Source of the DNA: PALSA-350 sp963834445
GTDB taxonomy: Bacteria; Acidobacteriota; Terriglobia; Terriglobales; Acidobacteriaceae
Direction of reading: 5' to 3'
Length of the DNA stretch: 64,000 nt
NCBI GenBank assembly: GCA_963834445.1
Contig: CAWIBU010000001.1
Location: 248,001-312,000, forward strand
Part shown: one piece after another, positions 51,215 through 61,500 of the stretch
Layout: each line of letters starts with the position of its first letter
Position numbering within the stretch: the stretch's first letter is position 1
The notes under the pieces: model-generated
The model's database searches: none
Told to the model about the DNA's origin: nothing
The model's input: the letters and a program-made list of their open reading frames with translations, nothing else
Made by a program: the position numbers and the translations under genes

Positions 51215-51968
51215 ACGATGCTTTGCGCTGCTTTTGATTCTGGCTGGGGCACAGATAAGCTGCGCCCAACAAAACACCCGACTCCGGATCGCGGCCGCCG
51301 CGGACCTGCAGCCCGTGCTGCCGCCCATCATCGAGCAATTCGAGAGGCAGACACAGCTAAATGTCGACGCTTCGTACGCATCTTCGGCCACACTGGCCAC
51401 GCAGGTTCTCAACGGGGGCCCATTTGGCCTGTTCCTTGCCGCCGATCTTTCGTTTCCGCAAAAGGTGATCGCGGCCGGCCTGGCGGATAGCGCTGCGCCC
51501 GTGCCCTATGCCCGCGGCACCCTGGTGCTGTGGGCACGGAACGACTCCGCGGTGCAGCCGCTCAGCCTCGATACTCTGCGCAACCCCGCCCTGAAAACAG
51601 TTGCTGTGGCTAATGCGGAACATGCCCCTTATGGACGCGCGGCTAAGGCGGCGATCGCAAAGCTGGGACTCACCGAAGCGCTGAAAGACAAACTGGTGGT
51701 CGCAGAAAATATCGCCCAGACGGCGCAGTACGCCGACTCGGGAAATGCCCAGGTGGGATTGATTTCACTCACTTCCGCGCTGACGCCGCGCCTGCAGGCG
51801 GACGGGAAGTTCATCGAAATACCCGCGGACGCCTACCCGCCCATCCTGCAGGGCGCGGTGGTGATCAAGCAGGAATCTTCTGCCAGTGAAGCCCATCGAT
51901 TTCTCGATTTTCTGCTTTCCCCACCGATCAGAAAGCAGCTCAGCGAGCGCGGCTTAAAAGCACCGTAA
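51207..51968 (+). CDS. modA: Molybdate ABC transporter substrate-binding protein
   Basis: Periplasmic oxyanion-binding protein, 253 residues. Signal peptide at 1-20 (MFKRCFALLLILAGAQISCA, possible lipoprotein Cys19). Family motifs: LRIAAAADLQPVLPPIIEQF at about 27-46 and YASSATLATQVLNGGPFGLF near 57-76, where the Ser residues contact molybdate. The GTG start at 51207 overlaps the regulator stop by 8 nt. Followed by modB after 17 bp. Confidence 0.95.
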   Translation: MFKRCFALLLILAGAQISCAQQNTRLRIAAAADLQPVLPPIIEQFERQTQLNVDASYASSATLATQVLNGGPFGLFLAADLSFPQKVIAAGLADSAAPVPYARGTLVLWARNDSAVQPLSLDTLRNPALKTVAVANAEHAPYGRAAKAAIAKLGLTEALKDKLVVAENIAQTAQYADSGNAQVGLISLTSALTPRLQADGKFIEIPADAYPPILQGAVVIKQESSASEAHRFLDFLLSPPIRKQLSERGLKAP

Positions 51969-51985
51969 AACTCCCTGCCATTCCC

Positions 51986-52645
51986 ATGGACCAGCAAGCT
52001 ATCTTCCTCACGGTTCGCCTGGCCGCCCTCACGATGCTGATCCTGCTCGTGATCGCGGTTCCGCTGGGCTATTGGCTGGCTTACGGCAAGGCGCCGTGGA
52101 AGCCGCTGGTTGAAGCTGCGGTGGCTTTGCCCCTGGTATTGCCGCCTACGGTTTTGGGCTTTTATCTGTTGGTGATGATGGGCCCGCGCACGACGGTGGG
52201 ACGAGCCCTCTCGGTTCTTTTCGGGCACACGCTGGCCTTCTCCTTTGCCGGCCTGGTCGTGGGGTCGGTCCTCTTTAGCTTGCCCTTCGCGGTGCAACCG
52301 ATGATCGCGGGGTTCCGGGCAATTGATCGCGACATTCTGGAAGCAGCCGAACTTCTCTCCCCGCGTCCCGGCAGAATTCTGTTCCGCGTCCTGCTGCCTT
52401 TGATCCGGCCTTCTCTGCTAACCGCAGCGGTGCTGGCCTTCACCCACACCGTGGGCGAGTTCGGCGTGGTGCTGATGATCGGCGGAAACATTCCTGGTGT
52501 GACGCGGACCTTATCGATCTCCATCTACGATCAGGTGCAGGACTTTGCCTACGCGCAGGCCAACCACACCGCTTTGCTGCTGCTATGCCTCTCGTTTCTG
52601 GCGCTGCTGATGATCTATGGCCGCCGAGGCAGAGCCAGTGTCTAG
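51986..52645 (+). CDS. modB: Molybdate ABC transporter permease
   Basis: Inner-membrane channel subunit, 219 residues and five to six membrane helices. The cytoplasmic EAA loop is visible as EAAELLSPRPGRILFRVLLP at about 125-144, and TVGEFGVVLMIGGNIPG follows near 160, typical of ModB. The 3' end overlaps modC by 29 nt if the first ATG of modC is used. Confidence 0.96.
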   Translation: MDQQAIFLTVRLAALTMLILLVIAVPLGYWLAYGKAPWKPLVEAAVALPLVLPPTVLGFYLLVMMGPRTTVGRALSVLFGHTLAFSFAGLVVGSVLFSLPFAVQPMIAGFRAIDRDILEAAELLSPRPGRILFRVLLPLIRPSLLTAAVLAFTHTVGEFGVVLMIGGNIPGVTRTLSISIYDQVQDFAYAQANHTALLLLCLSFLALLMIYGRRGRASV

Positions 52646-53354
52646 CGAATATCTGCGGGTTGCGGTCGAGCATTCCCTGGGTGAGCTGAAGTTGCAGGTC
52701 CGCTGTGCGCTGGCGGCTCCCTGGACGGTGCTCTTCGGACCATCGGGCGCGGGCAAGACTTCCCTGCTCCGCGTTCTCGGCGGACTGGCCAGGCCAGAAC
52801 ATGGCCAAGTGACATTGCACCAGCGAACGCTGGTCGACATCGAGACCGGAACCTGGATTCCGCCGGCAGAACGCGCGATCGGGTACGTTACCCAGCGGCC
52901 CACGCTCTTTCCCCACATGGATGTAACCACCAATGTTGCGTTTGGCCTTTCCGGACTTACCCCGCGAGCGACCGCCGAGCGCGTCGCGCAGATGCTGGCA
53001 CTTTTTCAAGCCGGCCATCTCGCCCGTCGAGCGCCGCGCGATCTTTCCGGAGGCGAGAAGCAGCGTGTCGCTCTGGCGCGGGCCCTGGCGCCCGAGCCGC
53101 GGATGCTGCTGCTCGATGAGCCCTTCACCGGCCTGGATGCGGATCTTAAAAATTCCATTCTCGAGCGACTGATCGCTTACCTTGGCGAGCGGAATGTTCC
53201 CGCGCTCTACGTCTCCCACGATGTGGCGGAAGCCTTCCAAACCGGTGCCGATGTCATGGTGATGGATGGCGGCCGTATCCAGGCACATGGCCCGGCGAAA
53301 ATAGTGCTGGCTAGCCGCCGGGAGCAACTGCTTCGGCAACTAGGCGACATTTAA
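52617..53354 (+). CDS. modC: Molybdate ABC transporter ATP-binding protein
   Basis: ATPase of the molybdate importer, 245 residues. Walker A GPSGAGKTS near 41-49, signature LSGGEKQRVALARAL near 140 and Walker B MLLLDEPFTGLD near 163 are intact. It lacks the C-terminal TOBE domain found in E. coli ModC (about 352 residues); here that sensor domain is on the separate regulator at the start of the operon. The ATG at 52617 lies inside modB; a GTG at 52638 is an alternative start. The gene ends 16 bp from the convergent murB. Confidence 0.94.
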   Translation: MAAEAEPVSSEYLRVAVEHSLGELKLQVRCALAAPWTVLFGPSGAGKTSLLRVLGGLARPEHGQVTLHQRTLVDIETGTWIPPAERAIGYVTQRPTLFPHMDVTTNVAFGLSGLTPRATAERVAQMLALFQAGHLARRAPRDLSGGEKQRVALARALAPEPRMLLLDEPFTGLDADLKNSILERLIAYLGERNVPALYVSHDVAEAFQTGADVMVMDGGRIQAHGPAKIVLASRREQLLRQLGDI

Positions 53355-53370
53355 GTTGAGTTCAGGTCCG

Positions 53371-54417
53371 CTACCCCAGCCATACGGGCTCCGGCTCGAG
53401 GTGAACCGCAAATCGCGCCTCGACCGCGGCAATCACCTGGTCGCGCAACGCGACCACTTCGGCGGCGCTGGCGCCGCCGCGATTGATCAGGGCCAACGTA
53501 TGGCGGCTGGAAATTCCGGCGTTGCCCAGCGCATACCCCTTGGCGAAGCCCGCTCGCTCAATCAGCCATGCCGCGGAAAGCTTCACCTCACCGGCCGCTG
53601 CAGGATAGGCGGGGATGCTCTTCTTCTCGACTTCCAACACCCGCGCAATGGAATCGACCGCAGCCAGCGGCACGATCGGGTTCTTGAAGAAGCTCCCTGC
53701 GCTGCGGCAATCCGCATCCCCCGGCACCAGCAGCATCCCCTTCTGCCGGCGAATCGAACGCACCGCCTCCCGGACCTCGGCGAGCGTGGGCGACTTTATA
53801 TTGAGACCGGCAAAGTGCTTTGCCAGGTCGGCGTAGACAAAATTCGCAGGAGCATCTTTGTGCAGCGCGTAATCAACACGGCTCACCAGGTAACGCCCGC
53901 GCTCGGTGGAGTTGAAAATGCTGCGGCGATAGGAAAACCCACACGCGGAGGCAGGTAAATCGACAAACTGCGCAGACTGCCGATCGAAGGCCCGCACCAA
54001 CACAATCGTCTGCGAGACCTCCTGCCCATAGGCGCCCACGTTCTGAACAGGCGTACCGCCGACCGTGCCGGGGATACCCGACAGGCACTCCAGGCCCGCA
54101 CAGTCGGCAGCCACGGCATAGGCAACCAAGCCGTCCCAGTCTTCCCCGGCAGCCGCCGAGAGGACGATGCTCCCGCCTTCCTGCATCGAGTTAATACCGC
54201 GCAGCCCGATACGCAGGACGAGACCCGGGAAGCCGGCATCCGAGACCAGCAGGTTGCTGCCGCCACCAAGCACGAACAAGGGCAACTGGCGGTCGGCGGC
54301 GAACGCAATCCCCGCGGCTATATCGCCCTCGCTGACTGCCTCGGCAAACCAACGGGCGGGTCCGCCGATCTGAAACGTCGTGTACGGCGCGAGCGGTACT
54401 TTCTCCAGGAACTCCAT
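53371..54417 (-). CDS. murB: UDP-N-acetylenolpyruvoylglucosamine reductase
   Basis: FAD enzyme reducing UDP-GlcNAc-enolpyruvate to UDP-MurNAc in peptidoglycan synthesis. 348 residues, type I (E. coli-like). FAD contacts are in FVLGGGSNLLVSDAGFPGLV near 48-67, with GIPGTVGGTPVQNVGAYGQE near 115 and the catalytic Ser in CRSAGSFFKNP near 230. ATG 54417 is set by AAGGA 4 nt upstream; a TTG 12 nt earlier would overlap that site. It is not in a division-cell-wall cluster here. Confidence 0.95.
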   Translation of the reverse strand: MEFLEKVPLAPYTTFQIGGPARWFAEAVSEGDIAAGIAFAADRQLPLFVLGGGSNLLVSDAGFPGLVLRIGLRGINSMQEGGSIVLSAAAGEDWDGLVAYAVAADCAGLECLSGIPGTVGGTPVQNVGAYGQEVSQTIVLVRAFDRQSAQFVDLPASACGFSYRRSIFNSTERGRYLVSRVDYALHKDAPANFVYADLAKHFAGLNIKSPTLAEVREAVRSIRRQKGMLLVPGDADCRSAGSFFKNPIVPLAAVDSIARVLEVEKKSIPAYPAAAGEVKLSAAWLIERAGFAKGYALGNAGISSRHTLALINRGGASAAEVVALRDQVIAAVEARFAVHLEPEPVWLG

Positions 54418-54524
54418 GAATTCCTTCAAGGTATATCAACCGGGGTGCAGCACACTGGCTAAACCGTAATCGAATCTTTACAATCAAGAGAGGTTGCAGT
54501 AAACCGAGTACTCAAGGAGCAAGC

Positions 54525-54950
54525 ATGTACCCCGAAATGATGATTATCCCCATGCGCGAAGAGCTAAGCCGCGCAGGAATCAAAGAAGTGCGTACCGCCG
54601 AGGAAGTCGATGCGGCGCTGGCGACGCCGGGCACTACCATGCTGGTGGTCAACTCCATCTGTGGCTGCGCCGCTGGGAAAATGCGTCCGGGCGTCCGGAT
54701 GGCACTCCAGAACAAGACTCTTCCCGACCAGTTGATCACCGTGTTTGCCGGCCAGGACCGCGAAGCCACCGAACGCGCCCGGTCTTACTTCGAGGGTCAT
54801 CCCCCGACGTCCCCGGCCATCGCCATTCTCCGCGACGGCAAGTTGGTCTACCTGATGCAGCGTTCGGCCATCGAGACCGCTACGGCGCCGATGATCGCAC
54901 AGGAACTGACCCGGGCCATGAACGAACTCTGCACCAAGACGACTGCTTAG
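54525..54950 (+). CDS. Bacilliredoxin (BrxA/BrxB, YphP/YqiW family)
   Basis: Thioredoxin-like disulfide isomerase/debacillithiolating protein, 141 residues. The family active site C46-G47-C48 in NSICGCAAGKMRPG is present. ATG 54525 is preceded by AAGGAG at 7 nt. In Firmicutes this family acts with bacillithiol; its presence suggests bacillithiol or similar low-molecular-weight thiol chemistry, but no bsh genes are visible here. Confidence 0.93.
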   Translation: MYPEMMIIPMREELSRAGIKEVRTAEEVDAALATPGTTMLVVNSICGCAAGKMRPGVRMALQNKTLPDQLITVFAGQDREATERARSYFEGHPPTSPAIAILRDGKLVYLMQRSAIETATAPMIAQELTRAMNELCTKTTA

Positions 54951-54982
54951 TGTTTGGTGGTGGTCCCCGGCGGGGCCGCGGA

Positions 54983-55240
54983 CTATAGCTTGCGCGGGCA
55001 GGGACCGTGTTCGGTCAATAACGCGTCCGCGTTGGTCGCGACCTTCGACCGCCACGATTCCTGCACCGTGGGATGCGGTTCGGGATGAGCTTTGTCGATC
55101 TGCTCCTGGTAGACGAAGCTCAACACCCGGTCCTCGGGCTCATCCCGCCAAACATTCCCTTCTCCATCGCGGCGGGTGGATCCGGACACCCAACCAGCCG
55201 GCGTCAAATGCCATTCGGTCCATTGCTTACTAATTGCCAT
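54983..55240 (-). CDS. Small conserved hypothetical protein
   Basis: 85-residue hydrophilic protein (AISKQWTEWHLTPAGWVSGS, then EDRVLSFVYQEQIDKAHPEP and a C-terminal ALLTEHGPCPRKL). No signal peptide, helix or known domain. ATG 55240 has GGGGAG just upstream. Composition (Trp and His rich, balanced charges) and a defined ribosome site support a real gene. It converges with the bacilliredoxin gene and is divergent from the DUF1440 gene. Confidence 0.65.
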   Translation of the reverse strand: MAISKQWTEWHLTPAGWVSGSTRRDGEGNVWRDEPEDRVLSFVYQEQIDKAHPEPHPTVQESWRSKVATNADALLTEHGPCPRKL

Positions 55241-55307
55241 CGCTCCCCCCGCCTTGCATTGCCCAGTGTGACGATTTAGGTTAACAGGACAGGAAACCAC
55301 CCACCCT

Positions 55308-55781
55308 ATGAAGACTAAGGCTCCTCGTCGTAAACGATCGCTACTCAAGGGATTCCTCGCTGGAGCGGTGGGTGGCCTGGCAGGTGCAGCCGCCAAGGCC
55401 GCGGGCGAAGCCGTGTATCCCCCGCGTACCCAGGGGCAAATTCCTCCTCCGGCGGTGCTGGTCAATCGCATGGCCGGCCGCTCTCTGACCGAGCAGGAAG
55501 AGGAGGCGTCGGTGAAAGTCATTCACTGGGGTTTTGGCGCCCTGGTGGGGGGCGTGTACGGAGCGCTGGCGGAGTATGCGCCGGTCGTCACCGGGCGCCT
55601 GGGCGTGAACTTTGGCTTGACGCTTTGCGGCATCACGCACGCGTCCGCGTTACCTATGATGGGGCTGACCGAAAAGCCTGAAGATCAGCCGCCGCGCGAG
55701 CATGCCAGTGAACTGGTGACCCACGCCATCTATGGCGTGACCACCGAAGTGGTCCGCCGAGCCACAAGAAAAATGCTCTAG
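55308..55781 (+). CDS. DUF1440 (YagU-like) membrane protein
   Basis: 157-residue membrane protein resembling DUF1440/YagU. A basic N-terminus (MKTKAPRRKRSLLKGF) leads into a Gly/Ala helix (LAGAVGGLAGAAAKAAGEAV), then VYPPR, and two further hydrophobic segments at about 80-95 and 105-120. YagU has been linked to acid resistance in E. coli; role here is unknown. The convergent aqpZ gene ends 106 bp further on, across a long hairpin. Confidence 0.78.
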   Translation: MKTKAPRRKRSLLKGFLAGAVGGLAGAAAKAAGEAVYPPRTQGQIPPPAVLVNRMAGRSLTEQEEEASVKVIHWGFGALVGGVYGALAEYAPVVTGRLGVNFGLTLCGITHASALPMMGLTEKPEDQPPREHASELVTHAIYGVTTEVVRRATRKML

Positions 55782-55800
55782 TGTTCCACTCAATGAAACC

Positions 55801-55871
55801 CGCAACAACTGGTGGGGCGGGAGAAACAAATGCAGGATTCTCATTTGTTTCTCCCACCCACCGTTGTTGCG
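55801..55871. repeat. About 30-bp inverted repeat between convergent genes
   Basis: Arms 55801-55832 and 55842-55871 pair almost fully with two single-base bulges around a 9-nt loop. No flanking T-run is seen. The position between convergent stops suggests a two-way transcription barrier, but the length resembles the other intergenic palindromes of this window. Confidence 0.75.
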
Positions 55872-55886
55872 GAGCTACTAAAGCCC

Positions 55887-56630
55887 CTAGGCGATGCGGT
55901 CGATTTGCTCCCCGGGTAGCGCTTGCTCTGCCTTGCGCGTGGTGATCATGATGGCAGGGTGGCGAACACCGGCATAGATAATCGCCGCCACGATCGCGCC
56001 CAGAAATGGCGCAACAATAAACATCCACAACTGTTGCAAGGCCCAGCCGCCCACAAAGAGCGCCGGCCCAATGCTGCGCGCAGGGTTGACGGAAGTGTTG
56101 GTGATCGGGATCCCGACCAGGTGAATCAAGGTCAGGACCAGCCCGATCGCTACGCCGGCAAAACCTACCGGAGCACTGATATCGGTTGCTCCCAGAACGG
56201 TAAGCACAAGGAACATGGTGAGAACGGTTTCGGCGATGAAGCCGGCAAGCAGCGAGTAGTGGTCAGGAGAGTGCAGACCGTATCCGTCCGCACCCAGGCC
56301 GCTCAGGGGAGCGCTGTAGCCACCAGGAGCGCCGTTCGCGATCAGCAGAATCACGCCCGAGGCGATCACGGCGCCAATGACCTGCGCAACCATGTAAGCG
56401 CCTGCATCTTTGGCGTTGATCTTTTTGGCCAGAAAAACTCCTAGCGTTACCGCTGGATTCACATGACAACCGGAGATGGGCCCAATGGTGTAGATCATGG
56501 CGAGCAGCGACAGCCCGAAGGCCGCCGAGATGCCGGCGAAGCCAATGTGGCTCCCAGCCAGTACTGCACTGCCGACGCCCCCGAAAACCAGGACGAACGT
56601 ACCGACCAGTTCCGCAAAGTATTTGTTCAT
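55887..56630 (-). CDS. aqpZ: Aquaporin Z-like water channel
   Basis: MIP-family channel, 247 residues, six helices. Half-helix motifs are HVNPAVTLG (about 61-69) and VNPARSIGPA (about 184-193); Ser rather than Asp after the second NPAR is the water-channel pattern, in contrast with the glpF product in this window. AAGGAGG precedes ATG 56630. The tail after residue 225 is cytoplasmic and charged. Confidence 0.92.
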   Translation of the reverse strand: MNKYFAELVGTFVLVFGGVGSAVLAGSHIGFAGISAAFGLSLLAMIYTIGPISGCHVNPAVTLGVFLAKKINAKDAGAYMVAQVIGAVIASGVILLIANGAPGGYSAPLSGLGADGYGLHSPDHYSLLAGFIAETVLTMFLVLTVLGATDISAPVGFAGVAIGLVLTLIHLVGIPITNTSVNPARSIGPALFVGGWALQQLWMFIVAPFLGAIVAAIIYAGVRHPAIMITTRKAEQALPGEQIDRIA

Positions 56631-56700
56631 GGACGCCTCCTTAGGCCAATGAAGTATAAGGCTTTACTTCATTCGCCTAAAAGAATTTTCATCTATATCT

Positions 56701-58242
56701 TTAGCGGGTGCGGCCCGTGGTCTCAGACGGGCTCATGGCCTGCACCTTACTGTGCTTGACGCTGTATCCGAAATAAATTCCCAAGCCAATCACCAGCCAG
56801 ATCACCAATACTTCCCAGGTCAACAAGGGTAGTTTCAGCATGAGATAAAACGCGCTTGCCATGCCGAGGATGGGAACCAGGGGAACCAGCGGCGTCCGGA
56901 AAGGCCGTTCCAGGGTGGGATGACGCTTGCGCAGAATCCACACACCGGCGCACACGATCACGAAAGCGAGGAGCGTGCCCATGTTCACCAGGGCAGCCAG
57001 TTTGTCGATGGGAAGCAGCGCGGGCAGGAAGGCAACGATCGTGCCCACTACGATGTTCGAAATCCAGGGGGTACGAAATTTGGGATGAACCGCCGAAGCC
57101 CACTTCCACAACAAGCCATCCTTCGACATGGAGTAGAAGACGCGCGACTGGCCCAGCAACATCACCAGCATGACAGTTCCCAGACCGAAAACGGCGCCGA
57201 TTTTCACCAGCAGGCTACCCCAGGTAACGCCGGTGACGTCGATGCCCACCGCCACCGGATCGCCCACATCGAGACTGCGGTAGTTGACCAGGCCTGTGAG
57301 CACGGTGGAGACCAGGATGTAGAGTACGGTGCAGACCACAAGCGAGCCGAGGATGCCGATCGGCATATCGCGCTGCGGATTGCGCGCCTCCTGGGCGGCG
57401 GTCGAGACCGCGTCAAACCCAATGTAAGCGAAGAAAACCGAGGCTGCACCCGCCGTGATGCCGCCAAAGCCAAACTGCCCGGGACCCTCGGAAGGAGGAA
57501 TGAACGGGTGCCAGTTCAGCCGGGCCACTTCCGGGTGATGCAGCAGAAACGCCCCGCCCAGCACCAGAAAAATGCCCACAATCCCCAGCTTGACGATCAC
57601 GATGGCGGAGTTGAGATTGGCCGATTCCTTGATGCCGATCACCAACACGGCGGTCACGATGAGAATGGCAAAGAAGGCGACAAAGTTGAAGACGCCGGCC
57701 ACGTGAGGCAAGCTGGCGGCGCTCACCGAGGTGGGAAGCGATGCCAGCGGCTGCCACTTGTCGCCGTAGAAATAGAGCATGTTGCCATAGGTAGTGGTGA
57801 ACTGCGGCGGCAGGTGAAGGTGTAACTGGTCCAACAAACTCACAAAATAGCCTGACCACCCGGAAGCCACCGTTGCCGCGCCGAAGGCATATTCGAGCAC
57901 CAGGTCCCAGCCGATGATCCACGCTACCAATTCGCCCAGGGTGGCGTAGCCATAGGTGTAGGCGGAGCCGGCGATGGGAATAATGGAGGCAAATTCGGAG
58001 TAGCACAACCCGGCAAACGCGCAGGTAATGCCCGCAAAGACAAAGCTGAGGGCAACCGCCGGGCCGGCATGGAGTGCCGCCGCCTGGCCGGTGAGCACGA
58101 AAATGCCCGCGCCGATGATGGCGCCAATCCCCAGCGTAATCAGGTTGACCGGGCCAAGAGACCGCTTGAGCGTGTTCTCCCCGACCTCGTTGGCCTCTTT
58201 GGTAAGCGTCGAGAGCGGCTTGGTGGCAAACAGTCTGGGCAT
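56701..58242 (-). CDS. APC-superfamily amino acid permease (CAT-like)
   Basis: Membrane transporter with 12 or more helices, 513 residues, resembling cationic amino acid transporter-like permeases. The first helix has GIGAIIGAGIFVLTG (about 37-51), the substrate-backbone-binding motif; GFDAVSTAAQEARNPQRDMP near 272-291 is also characteristic. The N-terminus (LKRSLGPVNLITLG) is typical for the group. Substrate cannot be assigned. It lies 70 bp upstream of aqpZ on the same strand. Confidence 0.92.
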   Translation of the reverse strand: MPRLFATKPLSTLTKEANEVGENTLKRSLGPVNLITLGIGAIIGAGIFVLTGQAAALHAGPAVALSFVFAGITCAFAGLCYSEFASIIPIAGSAYTYGYATLGELVAWIIGWDLVLEYAFGAATVASGWSGYFVSLLDQLHLHLPPQFTTTYGNMLYFYGDKWQPLASLPTSVSAASLPHVAGVFNFVAFFAILIVTAVLVIGIKESANLNSAIVIVKLGIVGIFLVLGGAFLLHHPEVARLNWHPFIPPSEGPGQFGFGGITAGAASVFFAYIGFDAVSTAAQEARNPQRDMPIGILGSLVVCTVLYILVSTVLTGLVNYRSLDVGDPVAVGIDVTGVTWGSLLVKIGAVFGLGTVMLVMLLGQSRVFYSMSKDGLLWKWASAVHPKFRTPWISNIVVGTIVAFLPALLPIDKLAALVNMGTLLAFVIVCAGVWILRKRHPTLERPFRTPLVPLVPILGMASAFYLMLKLPLLTWEVLVIWLVIGLGIYFGYSVKHSKVQAMSPSETTGRTR

Positions 58243-58383
58243 GGGTCCGGGTGATCCCTCCGCTGAAGTCTTTGTGTGTCTATGCTGTGCGGCGACGGTC
58301 GGTAGCTGGTTCTATGTCTATACCGTTTTCCAGTTACCATGTCCAGCAAAGGTTCGCTGTTGCCGCCCGCCGTGAGACAGCAT

Positions 58384-58420
58384 CCTTCCCACCCTTCGCG
58401 GAAATCGCGAACGATGGGGC
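58384..58420. repeat. Partial copy of the family C repeat
   Basis: CTTCCCACCCTTCGCG and, after a short degenerate tract, GATGGGG match the right arm of the inverted repeat at 21011-21151. The second arm is not found nearby. It lies in the 266-bp spacer between the permease and the giant secreted protein, where nothing else is evident. Confidence 0.5.
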
Positions 58421-58508
58421 GCCCGATCGGTTGTGGCGGGGCCAGGCGATACTGGATATTATTCGCATCACTCGTATCGATGCTTGGTGGTGCGTTTGTG
58501 GCGGATCA

Positions 58509-61500
58509 TCACTTCACGTATAGCAGCATAAGGGCATCCTGGGTAACGTTCCCGCTGGTCGCATGCACGAAGAGGGAGTATGCGCCGGCAGGCGTGGCCG
58601 TGGTGTCCTGGATGCCCGTCGAGCCGCACCCGATCACCCCGCCCAAGCACATCACCAGCAGCAGGCAAAGCCAACTTGCACATCTGGAGCGCATGCGGGC
58701 AAGAAGCGCAAACGATAGGGCACTGAGTCCCAGAAGCAGCAAGCATGCCAGCCGGCGCATGCCGGAACGTGGCGCACTGCCTGAAAGCCCGGCGGCGGAG
58801 ACTGCGCTCGCAGTGCCGGCAGTTGTCACCGTGAGTAGCAAATGCTGCTGGGTGACGCCGTCCAGCGTCACCGTTTGTTCCGAGATGGTGCAGCCCGTGT
58901 TTTTCGGAGCTCCGGAACATGAGACCTGGACCGGACCTTTAAAATCGCCCGTCGGCGTCAGCGCAATAGAATACTGCCCCGATCCTCCCGGATTGACCGT
59001 CACGGTATTCGGCGAAGCCGTAAGGGTGAAACCGAGCGGGCCGCAGCCGAGCACATCTCCGGCCTGGGCTATCAACACGCCGCCATCCTGCTGCGAGACT
59101 GCGTGGCCGGTTGCGCCGGACAGTGCCTGCACGTAGGAGCCAAGCATCTGGTTGCCGGCCGCGGTTTGGCCGCTTTCAAAGGCGGACAACGCCGAATTAA
59201 GCGACGTGAGGAGAGTCTGCTGCACGGCTGGGTCAAGGAACGAAACTCGACTGGTCGCCGCGATCAACGACTGCACGAGATCGGTGGCGCTGCCGGTGAC
59301 ATTGACTGGAGAACTCGCCTGGACCTGAGCCTGGCCGTCAATCCATGCGCTCGCATAGAGAGTATGGACTCCGCATACCTTCGGCAGGAACCGGTCGTTA
59401 AGAACATAGAGCATTCCCGGCTCGATATGGGTTATGCGCTGAACGTCAAGCAGAGCGCCGTTGTTGGCCGGGTCTCCATCGTAGTAGGTGACGTTGATGC
59501 CGTCCGCCGGCGCGCCTGGAGCCGACGTGACGGAGATGGTCACCGGTATCCGCTGGTTCAAAATGCCCTGTGCCGCTGCCTGGATAGTGGCGCCCTGCAG
59601 GGTTCCGGGGTTTTGGGTTGCGCCGGGCGCAATCTGCGGCGCGATGTAGAACTGGTGATAGTCGCCGTAAAGTCCCACGTTGTTGCTGTGCGCTTCATAG
59701 GGTATGTCTGAGATGTTGGCGATGTTGGCACCCGGGATCGCGGTGAGCCCTTTGTCAGGCATCTCCGCCGCCAGATTGCCGGATGCATCCTGCATCCAGA
59801 CCACCGTCCAAAAAACCAGATAGTCATTGGCATACGTTGTTGTGTCGAACGGCACGGTGGCCGTAGTCCAGTTCGGCAGGTAACTTGCCGAACCAGTACT
59901 CTGGGATTTGAAGCCAGGGATGGACGCGATGGTGGTCTCACCAATCTCGAAGGCATTGCCGGTGAGCGTTCCGGTGGCTTGGGAATAGAGCTGACCGTAC
60001 ACGCGGACATGCACCGGCGCGGTGGTATCGACAACGCTGTAATTGTAGACCCGGACGGTCAGGTTCAACTGGTCGCCGGCCGTGGCTGAGGGCAGATTCG
60101 GAGCAGGCGTGGGATCACCCTGTTTGGAAATGAAGAACCCCTTCATCTCATAAAACGGCTGACTGAGTACGTTCACCTGCTGGGGGTTCGACGGAGCGTT
60201 GAATGTAACCGTCTCGGAATTTTCATGCCAGTCCCAGCGCGACGGATGGTTCAAGGCAACATCCGGCATGGTATAGACATTCTGCCACCAGGGGAAAGAC
60301 ACGCCACAGCCACTGAGGCCGCCCGGCTTGTTGCCCAAAACGTCGGCAAAGAAACCGACGAACATCGGACCGGTGGTCGCGTTGGATGCCGGGACCGGGT
60401 TTCCATCTGGATCGGTGACCAGATCCGTGGGCGTTTGCGCCGACGGGCTGGCGGTGTTCTTGAGCCCAAAAACCAAATCTCCCCAGCCATACCCGCAACA
60501 CGTCGTCGTGATGTTCTTGAACGCAGGTACCGTAACCACGAGTCCCTGGGATGAACTCAGGGAACTGTAATTCTCGTTCAAGCTGCTAAAGGAGCCGTTG
60601 CCCCCCACACTCAGCGAGTAGTTGAATTTTCCCAGGTTGACTCCCTCGACTCCCGTATGGTCGGAGAAGCTGAAAGTAACGTTCTCAGAAAGTGCGTTGG
60701 CATTGCCGGTCGTCGTACCGCTGCTACTGCCCGACGTCCAGGTAGTGGAGTAGTTGGTATTGGACGTACCAAACCCGAGACAGGTCGGCGGGTCGGTTGT
60801 GAGGGGCACGATGGTGTCCGAAAAGGACTGCTGAAGCTGTGCGGTATCCAGTGGATACGACAGTACGTTCCCTGGTTGGTGCACCGGCTGGTACCACCAC
60901 AGTACGTTTCCGTTCATGGCGCCATGTTGCACCTGGTCGGGCACGGAAAATTCGACATACTGCGGATTGCAGGCGCCACCGGAGCAGTCCGAATTGCCGA
61001 TGACCGGGTAGTAGTACATATTCATTCGCTTTTGGCTGTAGAAGACATAGTCGGAAAACCCTGTGGTCGCGCTGACACTCGAGGTTTTCCCGGTGTAGTG
61101 GTCATAGGTCTTTTGCACGCTGTGATCGTGGGTATATTTCGTGGCGCTTTTAAAGCCCACCGATCCACCCACAAAGTCATTTCCCCAGGAGTACTTGAGC
61201 CCGACTTTGGACAGGACCGAGACGCCCCAACTGGTGGTGCTGGACCGTTTTGTTTCCGTCTTGGAACTGCTGGAGAAGCTGAACCCGGCCGCGAACCCCG
61301 TGCTGTTCACAGCGGGCGGCTGACTCGGGAGCACGGTCAGATTCAATAGGCAGGGTGTATTCGCGTCGGTACAAGTGGGTTCATCCAATTGCGAGATCGA
61401 AATGTGAGGGGCGATCCACGCCACATGCATGGGCGGGATGCCGAGCACGAGATCGGGTTGCACCTGCGTGGGGATCGTGACCACCGTGGCTGGCCCCAGT

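Noticed and set aside
58243..58508. A tRNA or small RNA in the spacer after the amino acid permease
   Set aside because: No cloverleaf, CCA end or T-loop motif could be found; only a partial repeat is visible.
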